64,000 bases of DNA from CAXTSE01 sp035554115 (GCA_035554115.1 DATMIW010000029.1:124001-188000); one strand, 5' to 3'; numbered from the stretch's first letter, positions 26,205 to 36,095 are shown. Numbers and translations: made by a program. Notes: a model not told the origin generated them from the sequence alone.

Positions 26205-27142
26205 TAGAACGGGATCGGGAGGTGCAGCAGTGGGTCAAGACCCACGGCGAGGAAGACCAAAGTGAGGTAAGTGATGCTGACATGGAAAACCCGCATGGGT
26301 TTGACAACTTCACCACGGATCGCGGTGGCGTACAGGCGATGTCCCTCAAGCAAGAACCAGGCGCCGCTCAGAGTTGCCACGACCGCGTACAGCACCCCCA
26401 TCGAAGCGAGCGGGATCAGCAACAGCGAGCAGGCGATCGTCGCCCAGGTGTAGAGGATGATCTGCAACCCGACAGTGGTGCCGCCGCGCACAACGCCCAA
26501 CATCGGCACGTGCACCGCTGCGTAGTCTTCGCGGTACTTCATCGACAGCGGCCAGTAGTGCGGCGGCGTCCACAGGAAGACAATGCCGAAGAGGATGATC
26601 GGTGCCCAGTCGAGGCTATTGGTGACGGCCGCCCATCCGATGAGCACGGGCATGCAGCCAGCTGCTCCTCCCCACACGATGTTCTGCGGGGTACGGCGTT
26701 TGAGAATTAGCGTGTAGATCAACACGTAGAAGAGAATCGCGACAAGTGAGAGCACCGCTGCAAGTGGCGTCGTGAAGATTGCCAGCCAGGCGATTGACGC
26801 CGCACCCACGATCCACGCGAAGACAAGAGCTTCTCGATCGCTCAAGGCGCCCGTGACGAGGGGGCGGTTCTGCGTGCGGGACATGACGCGGTCAATGTCG
26901 CGATCGATGTAGCAGTTGAAAGCGTTGGCGGAACCGGCCGACAGTGTGCCGCCGACGAGTGTCGCCAACACCAGCCAGATATTCGGGATGCCCCGCTCGG
27001 CGAGCACCATGACGGGAGCGGTGGTGACAAGCAGAAGCTCGATAACGCGCGGCTTAGTTAATGCGACATAAGCCCCGATTTTGCGGCGGAGCCCGAGCCG
27101 TTTCTGAACGGGCACGGTGGGGGTCGCGACGGCTCCCTGCAT
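26204..27142 (-). CDS. ctaB: Protoheme IX farnesyltransferase (heme O synthase)
   Basis: The 312-residue UbiA-family membrane enzyme adds a farnesyl group to heme B. The prenyl-diphosphate binding motif NCYIDRDIDRVMSRTQNRPL and the second aspartate loop in KRRTPQNIVWGG and YREDYAAVHVPM are clear, with about nine transmembrane helices. The ATG at 27142 (MQGAVATP) has GAGGAG 3 bases before it; a longer open frame upstream has no homology. It diverges from tkt by 149 bases and is followed by ctaA. Confidence 0.94.
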   Translation of the reverse strand: MQGAVATPTVPVQKRLGLRRKIGAYVALTKPRVIELLLVTTAPVMVLAERGIPNIWLVLATLVGGTLSAGSANAFNCYIDRDIDRVMSRTQNRPLVTGALSDREALVFAWIVGAASIAWLAIFTTPLAAVLSLVAILFYVLIYTLILKRRTPQNIVWGGAAGCMPVLIGWAAVTNSLDWAPIILFGIVFLWTPPHYWPLSMKYREDYAAVHVPMLGVVRGGTTVGLQIILYTWATIACSLLLIPLASMGVLYAVVATLSGAWFLLEGHRLYATAIRGEVVKPMRVFHVSITYLTLVFLAVGLDPLLHLPIPF

Positions 27143-27291
27143 AGCTCCTCGATATCGGTGGCGGATCGCAAGCCAGTGTACGTGATTCGCTAGGATGGAC
27201 ATTCGTATCGGGTGTGGGTGATATTCCCCCGGTCGCCTCCTACCGAATCGTGAGTGGCCTGCGGTTCGCCGAACGAAAGGTCCATACGCAC

Positions 27292-29391
27292 GTGGCACAA
27301 CTCTCCTGGGATGACCTCGACAATCGAGCTGTGGATACGGCGAGGATTCTCGCCGCAGATGCGGTGGAGAAAGTCGGTAACGGCCACCCCGGTACTGCGA
27401 TGAGCCTCGCTCCCCTGGCCTATTTGCTGTTCCAGAAGGTCATGCGCCGCGATCCGAGCGACAACGAATGGATCGGTCGCGACCGCTTCATTCTCTCGGC
27501 AGGGCACAGTTCGCTCACCCAGTATGTCCAGCTCTTCTTTGGTGGGTACGGACTCGAACTCGACGACCTGAAGGCGCTGCGCACCTGGGGGTCGAAGACT
27601 CCCGGTCATCCGGAATACGGACACACTGACGGGGTCGAGATCACAACCGGTCCCCTGGGTCAGGGCCTCGCCGCAGCTGTTGGTTTCGCCTATGCAGCTC
27701 GCTATGAGCGAGGGCTTTTTGACCCGGATGCCGCGGCCGGCACGAGCCCCTTCGATCACTTCATCTACACAATTGCCGGCGACGGCGACATCCAAGAAGG
27801 TGTGACGAGCGAGGCAGGTTCGCTCGCGGGTCACCAACAGCTCGGCAATCTGATCGCGTTCTACGACAGCAACCAGATCTCGATCGAAGACGACACCAAC
27901 GTCGCCCTCAGCGAAGACGTGCGCACCCGGTACGAGGCCTACGGCTGGCATGTGCAGACCGTCGACTGGAAGAAGACCGGCGAATACCTCGAAGACGTCC
28001 ACGAGTTGCATGCCGCTATCGAGGCGGCGCAGGGCGTGAACGATAAGCCGTCGCTCATCATCCTGCGGACAATCATCGGATGGCCGAGCCCGAAGAAGCA
28101 GAACACCGGCAAGATTCATGGATCGGCCCTGGGCGCCGAGGAACTCGCGGCTGTCAAAGAGGTGCTGGGCTTCGATCCCGCCGAGTCGTTCGTCGTCGCC
28201 GACGAGGTTCTCGCCCACACCCGCCTCGCCATTGAACGAGGAGCCGAGGCTCACGCCGCCTGGCAAGCCGATTTCGACGCCTGGGCTGTAGCAAACCCCG
28301 AGCGCAAGACCCTTCTCGATCGTGTCCTCAGCGGTGCACTGCCGGAGGGTGTGGATGCCGCGCTCCCGACATTCGAGGCCGGTACCGATGTGTCGACCCG
28401 TGCTGCAAGCGGCAAAGTGTTGAGTGCGCTCGGCCCGGTCATCCCGGAACTGTGGGGCGGTTCGGCCGACCTCGCCGAATCGAACAACACCACTATTGCG
28501 GGCGTGCCGTCGTTCATTCCGGCCGAACATTCCACGCACGAATGGTCGGGCAATGAATACGGCCGCACCCTACACTTCGGAATTCGCGAGCACGCGATGG
28601 GCGCGATCCTCAACGGCATCGTCCTGCACGGCAATACGCGTGCGTATGGGGGAACGTTCCTGATCTTCAGCGACTACATGCGCCCCGCAGTCCGGCTCGC
28701 AGCGCTGATGAAGGCTCCGGCCATCTACGTCTGGACTCACGACTCGGTCGCTCTGGGCGAAGACGGTCCCACCCATCAGCCCGTCGAACACCTCACGGTC
28801 CTGCGGGCAATCCCCGGGCTCGACATCGTGCGTCCTGCCGATGCCAATGAGGTATCTCAGGCCTGGAAGACCATCCTCGAACGCCGGAACGGCCCCGCGG
28901 GTATTGCACTCAGCAGGCAGAACCTGCCGGTCTTCGCGCGCGGAACCGGCGCAGCAGAAGGTGACACTCTCGCCGCTGCGTCTTACGTATCGAAGGGCGC
29001 CTATATCCTCGCCGAGGCGGAATCAGGAAGCCCCGATGTGATCCTGCTGGCGTCCGGGTCGGAGGTGCAGATAGCTCTCGAGGCACGTACGGTCCTGGCG
29101 GGCGAAGGCGTGCAGGCGCGGGTGGTGTCCGTACCGTGCCAGGAGTGGTTCGACGAGCAGGATGCCGCCTACCGCGAATCGGTGCTCCCCGCGTCCGTGG
29201 CAGCGCGTGTCTCCATCGAGGCGGGCCTCGCCCTCACCTGGGCGCCCTACCTCGGCGGACACGGTCGCAGCGTGTCGATCGAACACTTCGGAGCGTCCGC
29301 CGATTACAAGACTCTTTACCGCGAATTCGGAATGACAACCGAGGCTGCCGTACGCGCCGCCCACGACTCTCTCGCCGCGGTCGCGGCCTAA
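27292..29391 (+). CDS. tkt: Transketolase
   Basis: The 699-residue thiamin-diphosphate enzyme moves two-carbon units in the pentose-phosphate pathway. It has NGHPGTAMSLAPLAY, the ThDP motif GDGDIQEGVTSEAGS...N, the pyrimidine-site stretch FGIREHAMGAI and THDSVALGEDGPTHQP. The GTG at 27292 is preferred since GAAAGG lies 11 bases upstream and homology starts at VAQLSWDDLDNRAVD. It heads tkt-tal-pgi-zwf-opcA-pgl. Confidence 0.97.
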   Translation: MAQLSWDDLDNRAVDTARILAADAVEKVGNGHPGTAMSLAPLAYLLFQKVMRRDPSDNEWIGRDRFILSAGHSSLTQYVQLFFGGYGLELDDLKALRTWGSKTPGHPEYGHTDGVEITTGPLGQGLAAAVGFAYAARYERGLFDPDAAAGTSPFDHFIYTIAGDGDIQEGVTSEAGSLAGHQQLGNLIAFYDSNQISIEDDTNVALSEDVRTRYEAYGWHVQTVDWKKTGEYLEDVHELHAAIEAAQGVNDKPSLIILRTIIGWPSPKKQNTGKIHGSALGAEELAAVKEVLGFDPAESFVVADEVLAHTRLAIERGAEAHAAWQADFDAWAVANPERKTLLDRVLSGALPEGVDAALPTFEAGTDVSTRAASGKVLSALGPVIPELWGGSADLAESNNTTIAGVPSFIPAEHSTHEWSGNEYGRTLHFGIREHAMGAILNGIVLHGNTRAYGGTFLIFSDYMRPAVRLAALMKAPAIYVWTHDSVALGEDGPTHQPVEHLTVLRAIPGLDIVRPADANEVSQAWKTILERRNGPAGIALSRQNLPVFARGTGAAEGDTLAAASYVSKGAYILAEAESGSPDVILLASGSEVQIALEARTVLAGEGVQARVVSVPCQEWFDEQDAAYRESVLPASVAARVSIEAGLALTWAPYLGGHGRSVSIEHFGASADYKTLYREFGMTTEAAVRAAHDSLAAVAA

Positions 29392-29416
29392 CCCTCAGCA
29401 ACGAAGGACATCACTC

Positions 29417-30523
29417 ATGGCCAGCAAGACACAGGAACTCTCCGACCTCGGAGTCAGCATTTGGCTCGACGACCTGTCACGCACGCGAATTGAGTCGGGT
29501 GACCTTCAGCGTCTCATCGATGAGCGGAATGTCGTGGGGGTCACGACCAATCCGACGATCTTCGCGGGAGCGTTGGCGAACGGCGATGCATATAACGCAC
29601 AGGTAGCCACCCTTGCGGCCGCGGGCACCGGGGTCGTCGACGCGGTTTTCGAAATCACCACTGACGATGTGCGTAACGCCAGCGCGATCTTCCGCCCCGT
29701 CTACGAAGCGTCGGGGCACGTCGACGGGCGGGTCTCGATCGAGGTCGAGCCGAGCCTCGCCAACGACGCGGCCGGGACCGTGGAAGAGGCGAAACGACTG
29801 TGGGCAAAGGTTGACAGCCCGAACGCCATGATCAAGATCCCTGCCACAGTTGAGGGACTTGAGGCGATTACCGAAACCATTGCGGCCGGTATTAGCGTCA
29901 ATGTCACCCTGATCTTCAGTCTTGACCGTCATCGCGGGGTCATCAATGCGTACCTCGCCGGACTCGAGAAGGCTCAGGCTGCTGGGATCGACCTGTCGAC
30001 GATCTCCTCGGTCGCGTCATTCTTCGTGTCGCGCGTCGACAGCGAAATCGACAAGCGCCTTGTCGCGATCGGCACGCCCGAGGCATTGGCCCTGAAGAGC
30101 AAGGCGGGTGTGGCAAACGCACAGCTTGCCTATGAGCTGTTCGAAAAGGAATTCGCAACGCCCCGCGCACAGGCCCTGCTCGCGGCAGGTGCGACGCTGC
30201 AGCGGCCGCTCTGGGCGTCGACCGGTGTGAAGGATCCGTCTCTTCCTGACACGCTTTACGTGACCGAGCTCGCGGTTTCTGGAGTCGTCAACACCATGCC
30301 CGAGAAGACGCTCGAGGCGACAGCAGACCATGCCCCGCTTCACGGAGACGCCGTTCGCGGGTCATACGCAGCAGCACAGCAGGTGCTCGATGACCTTGCC
30401 GCAGTGGGGGTCGATTATGACGATGTGACTGCGCTTCTCGAACGGGAGGGCGTTGAGAAGTTCATCGCCTCATGGGACGAACTCCTGGAGACGGTCACAG
30501 CAGCACTCGAGGCCGCAAAATGA
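29417..30523 (+). CDS. tal: Transaldolase
   Basis: The 368-residue TIM-barrel enzyme transfers dihydroxyacetone units in the non-oxidative pentose-phosphate branch. The Schiff-base lysine is in MIKIPATVEGLEA, with GVTTNPTIF near the N-terminus and PLWASTGVKDP in the C-terminal half. Length and motifs fit the long actinobacterial type. GAAGGA precedes the ATG. Its TGA overlaps the pgi ATG. Confidence 0.96.
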   Translation: MASKTQELSDLGVSIWLDDLSRTRIESGDLQRLIDERNVVGVTTNPTIFAGALANGDAYNAQVATLAAAGTGVVDAVFEITTDDVRNASAIFRPVYEASGHVDGRVSIEVEPSLANDAAGTVEEAKRLWAKVDSPNAMIKIPATVEGLEAITETIAAGISVNVTLIFSLDRHRGVINAYLAGLEKAQAAGIDLSTISSVASFFVSRVDSEIDKRLVAIGTPEALALKSKAGVANAQLAYELFEKEFATPRAQALLAAGATLQRPLWASTGVKDPSLPDTLYVTELAVSGVVNTMPEKTLEATADHAPLHGDAVRGSYAAAQQVLDDLAAVGVDYDDVTALLEREGVEKFIASWDELLETVTAALEAAK

Positions 30524-32118
30524 CCGTCACTGTCGCGGTTCGCGGCGCTGCCGCCGAGGCCGTTGAGCGTCTGGTCCCCCAGCTGATCAATGACGGAATT
30601 GCCGGTCGCATTACCTCCCAGGACCCGTCCGTGTGGGGGCCCGAAGCCGAGGCCGAGGCGGCCATTCGCCTGGGCTGGACCGAGGCGGTCGCGATCAGCG
30701 ACGGGCTGGTGGACGACATCCTGACCTTGCGTGATGAGCTGCGCGAGGGCGGTGTCACGCATATTGTTCTCGGCGGTATGGGCGGCTCATCGCTCGCACC
30801 CGAGGTCATCACCCGCACCTATGGCGTGCGACTCACGGTTTTGGACGCGACCGACCCCGCACAGGTGCGGGCGGCGATCGCTGACCGACTGTCTCAGACG
30901 GCCGTCGTGATCTCATCGAAATCGGGCAGCACCGTCGAAACGGACAGCCAGAAGCGCGTCTACGAAAAGGCCTTCCGCGAGGCGGGCATTGAGCCGACCG
31001 AACGGATAATCGTTGTCACCGATCCCGGGTCGCCACTCGATACCGCAGCTCGTGCAGAGGGATATCGGGTGTTCAACGCCGACCCGAATGTGGGGGGACG
31101 CTATTCGGCACTCACCGCCTTTGGCCTGGTGCCGAGCGGCTTGGCAGGCGTCGACATCCGTGAGCTGCTAGATGAAGCCGAAGCGGTCTCGCTTGAACTG
31201 GCGCTCGATACCGCGCACAATCCCGGTCTCATTCTCGGGGCCGCCATTGCAGGCACGCGGCCGCTGCGCGACAAGCTTGCGATAGTTGCCGACGGCACGC
31301 ATATTGTCGGCTTCGCCGACTGGGCTGAGCAGCTTATTGCCGAATCGACAGGTAAGAGCGGCAAAGGCCTCCTTCCCGTCGTGCTCGACGTCGATGCGCC
31401 CGAGCTCGACCTCGATCTTCCCGACCTGCAAGTCGCGCGCATCGTCAAGAACGAACGGGCTACGCATGAGGTCGGCGCCGACGAGATCGAGGTGTCGGGT
31501 TCCCTCGGGGGGCAGCTTCTCGTATGGGAATATGCGACGGCGATTGCCGGCTATCTGCTGGGGATCGACCCCTTCAACCAGCCAGACGTCGAATCCGCCA
31601 AGATCGCAACTCGCGGACTTCTCGACGACCGCCCTGATCCGGCGGCACCGGATTTCACTGTTGACGGAATCGACGTACGCATTACGGGACCCCTCAGCGT
31701 CCCAGAGCCGACACTGGAGAGTGCGCTGAAGGCTCTTCTCGCGGCCCTTCCGGACGACGGCTACCTTGCGATCCAGGCCTATCTCGATCGAGTCGGCACA
31801 CCTCAGGCGGCCGAACTGCGCAATGTTCTGGCCTCCGCGGCGCGGCGACCCGTCACATTTGGATGGGGCCCACGCTTCCTGCACTCCACCGGCCAGTTCC
31901 ATAAGGGCGGGCCTGCAACAGGCGTGTTCCTTCAGCTCGTCGATGCGGGCGCCGAGGATCTCGAGATTCCCGACCGCCCCTTCACCTTCGGACAGCTCCT
32001 TGCAGCCCAAGCGGCGGGAGACGCCTCAGTTCTCGCCGAGCACGGGCGGCCGGTGCTGACGCTGACGCTCCACGATCCGACTTCGGGGCTCGCTGCGATC
32101 CGGCGTGCGATCGGCTGA
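30520..32118 (+). CDS. pgi: Glucose-6-phosphate isomerase
   Basis: The 532-residue SIS-domain enzyme interconverts glucose 6-phosphate and fructose 6-phosphate. GGMGGSSLAPEV and SSKSGSTVETDS form the phosphate site, and QFHKGGPATG lies near the C-terminus. It belongs to the Tal/Pgi-operon subtype found between tal and zwf in Micrococcales, where it can return fructose 6-phosphate to the oxidative branch. The ATG at 30520 overlaps the tal TGA (ATGA), which fixes the start. Confidence 0.93.
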   Translation: MTVTVAVRGAAAEAVERLVPQLINDGIAGRITSQDPSVWGPEAEAEAAIRLGWTEAVAISDGLVDDILTLRDELREGGVTHIVLGGMGGSSLAPEVITRTYGVRLTVLDATDPAQVRAAIADRLSQTAVVISSKSGSTVETDSQKRVYEKAFREAGIEPTERIIVVTDPGSPLDTAARAEGYRVFNADPNVGGRYSALTAFGLVPSGLAGVDIRELLDEAEAVSLELALDTAHNPGLILGAAIAGTRPLRDKLAIVADGTHIVGFADWAEQLIAESTGKSGKGLLPVVLDVDAPELDLDLPDLQVARIVKNERATHEVGADEIEVSGSLGGQLLVWEYATAIAGYLLGIDPFNQPDVESAKIATRGLLDDRPDPAAPDFTVDGIDVRITGPLSVPEPTLESALKALLAALPDDGYLAIQAYLDRVGTPQAAELRNVLASAARRPVTFGWGPRFLHSTGQFHKGGPATGVFLQLVDAGAEDLEIPDRPFTFGQLLAAQAAGDASVLAEHGRPVLTLTLHDPTSGLAAIRRAIG

Positions 32119-32120
32119 CC

Positions 32121-33659
32121 GTGCCCGTCGAAATCACCGCGGAGTCCAATCCCCTTCGCTCGCCCAGCGACCGGCGACTCAACCGGATCGCCGGCCCCAG
32201 CGGGCTCATCATTTTCGGCGTCACTGGTGACCTGTCACGCAAGAAGCTGATGCCGGCTGTGTACGACCTCGCCAACCGCGGGCTGCTGCCGCCGGGTTTC
32301 GGTCTGATCGGCTTCGCCCGACGTGACTGGGATGATCAGGACTTCGAGAAGGTTGTCTATGACGCCATCAAAGAGAACGCGCGCACCGAGTTCCACGAGG
32401 ACGTCTGGCGGCAGCTCAAAGCCGGAATCCGTTTCGTTCAGGGAGAGTTCGACGACGACGCGGCGTTCGACACGCTGAAGAAGACCCTCGCCGACTTGGA
32501 CCGGGAACGCGGCACCATGGGCAACCACGCCTTCTACCTGTCGATTCCCCCCAAATCCTTTCCCCAAGTCACCGAGCAGCTTCGCCGTTCCGGCCTTGCC
32601 GAACCGGCCGACGGCCAGTGGCGCCGCGTTGTCATCGAGAAGCCGTTTGGTTCCGACCTCGCTTCGGCGCGCAAGCTCAACGATGTTGTCGAATCGGTGT
32701 TTCCGCCCGACAGCGTGTTCCGCATCGACCACTACCTGGGCAAAGAGACGGTACAGAACATTCTGGCGCTGCGCTTCGCCAACCAGCTCTATGAGCCGAT
32801 CTGGAATGCCAACTACGTGGATCACGTCCAGATCACGATGGCCGAAGACATCGGTGTGGGCGGCCGGGCCGGCTACTACGACGGGATCGGCGCCGCACGC
32901 GATGTGATCCAGAATCACCTGCTGCAGCTTCTCGCCCTCACCGCGATGGAAGAGCCCGTCTCGTTTGAGGCCGCTGATCTGCGCGCCGAAAAGGAGAAGG
33001 TTTTGTCGGCCGTGAAGGTCCCCGACGATCTATCCGAAGCGTCGGCACGCGGGCAGTATTCCGGTGGGTGGCAGGGTGGCGAGGCCGTTTTGGGCTTTCT
33101 CGAAGAAGAGGGGATGAACCCCGCCTCGCATACCGAGACCTACGCCGCGCTGCGACTCAACATCAATACCCGCCGATGGGCCGGAGTGCCCTTCTATCTG
33201 CGCGCGGGAAAGCGCCTGGGCCGGCGGGTGACGGAAATTGCCGTCGTGTTCAAGCGAGCTCCGCAGTATCTGTTCGCCGAAAGCCAGATGTCTACGCTGG
33301 GCCAGAACGCTTTGGTCATTCGGGTGCAGCCCGATGAGGGCGTGACGATTCGCTTTGGTTCTAAAGTGCCCGGCGCCGGTATGCAGGTGCGTGACGTGAC
33401 GATGGACTTCGGCTATGGTCACGCCTTCACAGAAGCCAGCCCCGAGGCATATGAACGGCTGATTCTCGACGTGCTGCTCGGGGATCCCCCGCTTTTTCCC
33501 CGCCATGAAGAGGTGGAGCTGAGTTGGAAAATTCTCGACCCGATCGAGAACTACTGGGAGACTCTGGGCCGGCCCGAGCAGTATCGACCGGGCACCTGGG
33601 GGCCGGCATCGGCCGACCAACTTTTGGCGCGCGACGGCCGCACGTGGCGACGGCCCTAA
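32121..33659 (+). CDS. zwf: Glucose-6-phosphate 1-dehydrogenase
   Basis: The 512-residue enzyme begins the oxidative pentose-phosphate branch. It has the nucleotide fold start IIFGVTGDLSRKKL, EKPFGSDLASA and the active-site segment RIDHYLGKETVQN. The GTG at 32121 follows the pgi stop by 2 bases. It is followed by opcA, its assembly factor. Confidence 0.97.
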   Translation: MPVEITAESNPLRSPSDRRLNRIAGPSGLIIFGVTGDLSRKKLMPAVYDLANRGLLPPGFGLIGFARRDWDDQDFEKVVYDAIKENARTEFHEDVWRQLKAGIRFVQGEFDDDAAFDTLKKTLADLDRERGTMGNHAFYLSIPPKSFPQVTEQLRRSGLAEPADGQWRRVVIEKPFGSDLASARKLNDVVESVFPPDSVFRIDHYLGKETVQNILALRFANQLYEPIWNANYVDHVQITMAEDIGVGGRAGYYDGIGAARDVIQNHLLQLLALTAMEEPVSFEAADLRAEKEKVLSAVKVPDDLSEASARGQYSGGWQGGEAVLGFLEEEGMNPASHTETYAALRLNINTRRWAGVPFYLRAGKRLGRRVTEIAVVFKRAPQYLFAESQMSTLGQNALVIRVQPDEGVTIRFGSKVPGAGMQVRDVTMDFGYGHAFTEASPEAYERLILDVLLGDPPLFPRHEEVELSWKILDPIENYWETLGRPEQYRPGTWGPASADQLLARDGRTWRRP

Positions 33660-33671
33660 GAGAGGCACCCC

Positions 33672-34652
33672 ATGATCGTTGATCTCCCCGAAACCACGAC
33701 GAGCGCTGTATCGAAGGCGCTGGTCAAGATTCGCGAAGAGGGTGGAGCCGTTGCTCTCGGACGCGTGCTCACGCTTGTCATCGCCGCCCCACTCGGTGAT
33801 GAAGAGGAAGCGATTGAGGCCGCCAACGACGCGTCGCGCGAGCATCCGATGCGCGTCATCGTGTTGTCGAAGCATCCCGATGGTCCGAAGCGCGAAGCTG
33901 CCCGCCTTGATGCGCAGATCCGAGTTGGCGGTGACGCGGGGGCGAGCGAAGTCATCCTGCTGCGGGCATATGGCGACACGGGCACCGATGAGGAAGGCCT
34001 CGTCACGGGGCTTTTACTTCCTGACGCACCTGTTGTGGTCTGGTGGCCCAAATTCGCGCCGTCGAGCCCGAGTACCTCGCCTTTGGGCAAAATAGCGCAG
34101 CGGCGGATCACAGATGCCGCGGCGGCCGCAAACCCGCTGCAGGCGCTCCAAAGCCTGGGCGCCCACTATGCACCGGGAGATACGGACTTCGCCTGGACTC
34201 GGCTGACGCTCTGGCGAGCTCAACTCGCTGCCGTCCTCGATCAGCCACCCTTCGAGCCGGTCACCGCGGTCGAGGTCAGCGGTTCCTCAGATTCTCCGTC
34301 GACAGAACTGCTCGCTGCATGGTTGCAGCACCAGTTGCAGGTCAAAGTGGATCTCGAGATCACGGCTCCGGGAAGCGTGAGCGGCATCCATGGCGTTCGG
34401 CTTCACCGCGCGTCGGGGGTGATCGATCTCGAGCGTCATCAACCGGCAATCGCGACCCTTACCCAACCGAATCAGCCACGGCACGATATTTCGCTTCCCC
34501 GGCGCAGCCTGCGCGACTGTCTTGCTGAAGAGCTGCGCCGCCTCGACCCCGATGACCTTTTTGGAGAAGTGGTGAAGATCGGGCTGAAGGCACTCGGCAC
34601 ACCGATCACAGGGAGTGCGCCGCGTGCGCGGAAATCCGCGGAACACGCGTGA
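33672..34652 (+). CDS. opcA: Glucose-6-phosphate dehydrogenase assembly protein OpcA
   Basis: The 326-residue protein matches OpcA, needed for active oligomers of glucose-6-phosphate dehydrogenase in cyanobacteria and actinobacteria. Typical stretches are MRVIVLSKHPDG, LLLPDAPVVVWWP and the RRSLRDCLAEELRRLDPDDLF tail. AGAGAGG is upstream of the ATG. Its TGA overlaps the pgl GTG. Confidence 0.93.
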   Translation: MIVDLPETTTSAVSKALVKIREEGGAVALGRVLTLVIAAPLGDEEEAIEAANDASREHPMRVIVLSKHPDGPKREAARLDAQIRVGGDAGASEVILLRAYGDTGTDEEGLVTGLLLPDAPVVVWWPKFAPSSPSTSPLGKIAQRRITDAAAAANPLQALQSLGAHYAPGDTDFAWTRLTLWRAQLAAVLDQPPFEPVTAVEVSGSSDSPSTELLAAWLQHQLQVKVDLEITAPGSVSGIHGVRLHRASGVIDLERHQPAIATLTQPNQPRHDISLPRRSLRDCLAEELRRLDPDDLFGEVVKIGLKALGTPITGSAPRARKSAEHA

Positions 34653-35407
34653 CACCGCTACCCATCCTTCGCGTCTATCGCGATTCTGCAGAGGTCGCCA
34701 CTGCGGTCGCCGACCAGTTCTTCGACGTACTAACCTCGGTTCTCGCCGAGGGATCCGACTCCGTGGCTCATATTTCCCTCACCGGGGGAACTATGGGGGG
34801 CAAGGTCTTGCGAGAGGTCGCAGAATCATCGCGACGGAGCGACATCGACTGGTCTCGCGTGCACTTCTGGTGGAGTGACGAGCGTTATCTCCTTCTCGGC
34901 GATCCGGACCGCAACGAAACTCAGTCGAGGGAGGCGCTTCTCGACGAGCTGCGGCTCAGCGAGGCCCAGATCCATGGGATGCCCGCGCTCGGTGCTGATC
35001 CGTCACTTGAGGATGCAGCCCACAGCTACCGGGACGAACTCGCGGTCTTCTCAGTCAAGGATCACGCCTGGCCGCGCTTCGACATCCTGCTGCTCGGGGT
35101 GGGAGGCGACGGCCACATTGCTTCGCTCTTCCCCGGTCATGCATTGCTTCACGACACCGAGCACATTGTGCTGGCCGAGGCTGATTCTCCGAAGCCGCCG
35201 AGCGCGCGGATCACTCTGACGCTGCCGGTCATCAACTCCGCCGATCGCATCTGGTGCGTGCTGACAGGGGCCGACAAGGCTCATGCGCTACAGAGTGCTC
35301 TGTCCGGAGGGGACGTTGACGAAACCCCGGCTGCGGGCGTTCGTGCTCGACTCGAAACCGTCTTCTTCGCTGACAACGCGGCCGCAGAGGCCCTAGCTAC
35401 CGAGTAA
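34649..35407 (+). CDS. pgl: 6-phosphogluconolactonase
   Basis: The 252-residue enzyme (DevB/SOL family) hydrolyses 6-phosphogluconolactone made by Zwf. It has HISLTGGTMGG, HFWWSDERYL and LLGVGGDGHIASLFPGH. The GTG at 34649 overlaps the opcA stop. Its 3' end overlaps rbpA, on the other strand, by 11 bases. Confidence 0.94.
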   Translation: MTPLPILRVYRDSAEVATAVADQFFDVLTSVLAEGSDSVAHISLTGGTMGGKVLREVAESSRRSDIDWSRVHFWWSDERYLLLGDPDRNETQSREALLDELRLSEAQIHGMPALGADPSLEDAAHSYRDELAVFSVKDHAWPRFDILLLGVGGDGHIASLFPGHALLHDTEHIVLAEADSPKPPSARITLTLPVINSADRIWCVLTGADKAHALQSALSGGDVDETPAAGVRARLETVFFADNAAAEALATE

Positions 35408-35759
35408 GGGTGCCTCGGCGTGCCCTGAGCTGGTCGAGGGCCTCGGCGAGCAGCTGCTGGCCCTCTTCTTCGCTCCGACGCTCTTTCACATAGGCGAGGT
35501 GCGTCTTGTACGGCTCCATCTTGGCAAGCTGAGGCGGATTTTCCTTGTCGCGCCCAGCGGGCAAGCCCGAGTTCGGGCTGTCGATGGTCTCGGGTATTTC
35601 TTCGTCCGGAAGGTTCGCTGCGAAGTAGCGGACCGTTTCGTTGCCGAGGGCATCCCAGTACGACACCGAGATGCGATCGGCGTGGTACCCACGGTCCTGT
35701 TCGCCCATGGGGCCGGATCCGACCCGTGAACCTCGGATCGCGCTGCCGCCTGAAGCCAT
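35397..35759 (-). CDS. rbpA: RNA polymerase-binding protein RbpA
   Basis: The 120-residue actinobacterial protein binds RNA polymerase and group 1/2 sigma factors and helps open promoters. It has MASGGSAIRGSRVGSGPMGE, the basic-linker and core domain with VSYWDALGNE, and the KTHLAYVKERRS sigma-interaction part. The zinc cysteines of some homologues are absent. AGGAGG lies 7 bases before the ATG at 35759. It is downstream of secG. Confidence 0.95.
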   Translation of the reverse strand: MASGGSAIRGSRVGSGPMGEQDRGYHADRISVSYWDALGNETVRYFAANLPDEEIPETIDSPNSGLPAGRDKENPPQLAKMEPYKTHLAYVKERRSEEEGQQLLAEALDQLRARRGTLTR

Positions 35760-35794
35760 CGGTGTCCTCCTGCTGTCTGCTGTGACGTGGAATG

Positions 35795-35809
35795 CGGCGC
35801 TACGCGCCG
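35795..35809. terminator. Short hairpin at the end of secG
   Basis: CGGCGC (35795-35800) pairs with GCGCCG (35804-35809) around a 3-base loop that contains part of the secG stop codon. No T-run follows, so it may only slow polymerase before rbpA. Confidence 0.3.
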
Positions 35810-36051
35810 GAGCTGAATTTGATAAGAAGGCCGAGCACAATGATGCACGCGACCCAGACGAGGCCCAAGATGACGGTGATGCGATTGAGATTGCGCTCCG
35901 CGACTCCTGATGCACCAAGGTTGGAGGTTACGCCACCGCCGAACATGTCAGAAAGACCTCCGCCTCGTCCCCGATGAAGCAGGATCAGAAGCGTCAGCAG
36001 GAGACTCGTGATGCCGAGAACAACCTGCACGATGACCTGGAGGATATCCAC
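35800..36051 (-). CDS. secG: Preprotein translocase subunit SecG
   Basis: The 83-residue inner-membrane protein has two transmembrane helices (about residues 3-25 and 55-78) around the loop HRGRGGGLSDMFGGG typical of SecG, part of the SecYEG channel. The GTG at 36051 (VDILQVIVQVV) is preferred: AAAGGG lies 9 bases upstream. An in-frame ATG at 36084 has no ribosome site and lies only 5 bases after a TATACT -10 element, so it would be at or before the transcript start. Confidence 0.9.
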   Translation of the reverse strand: MDILQVIVQVVLGITSLLLTLLILLHRGRGGGLSDMFGGGVTSNLGASGVAERNLNRITVILGLVWVACIIVLGLLIKFSSGA

Positions 36052-36089
36052 GGTACCGAACCCTTTCGTCTGGCCGACGGCCATCGTTC

Positions 36090-36095
36090 AGTATA
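36090..36095 (-). promoter_or_regulatory. -10 element upstream of secG
   Basis: TATACT on the minus strand would start a transcript about 32 bases before the secG GTG. secG may therefore be transcribed from its own promoter besides the gap-pgk-tpiA transcript. Confidence 0.4.

Noticed and set aside
36084..36095. TATACTGAAC upstream of secG, identical to the bioB -10 plus operator half-site
   Set aside because: Only one TGAAC arm is present with no GTTCA partner at the right distance, so a BioQ site is unlikely; the -10 element alone explains the match.
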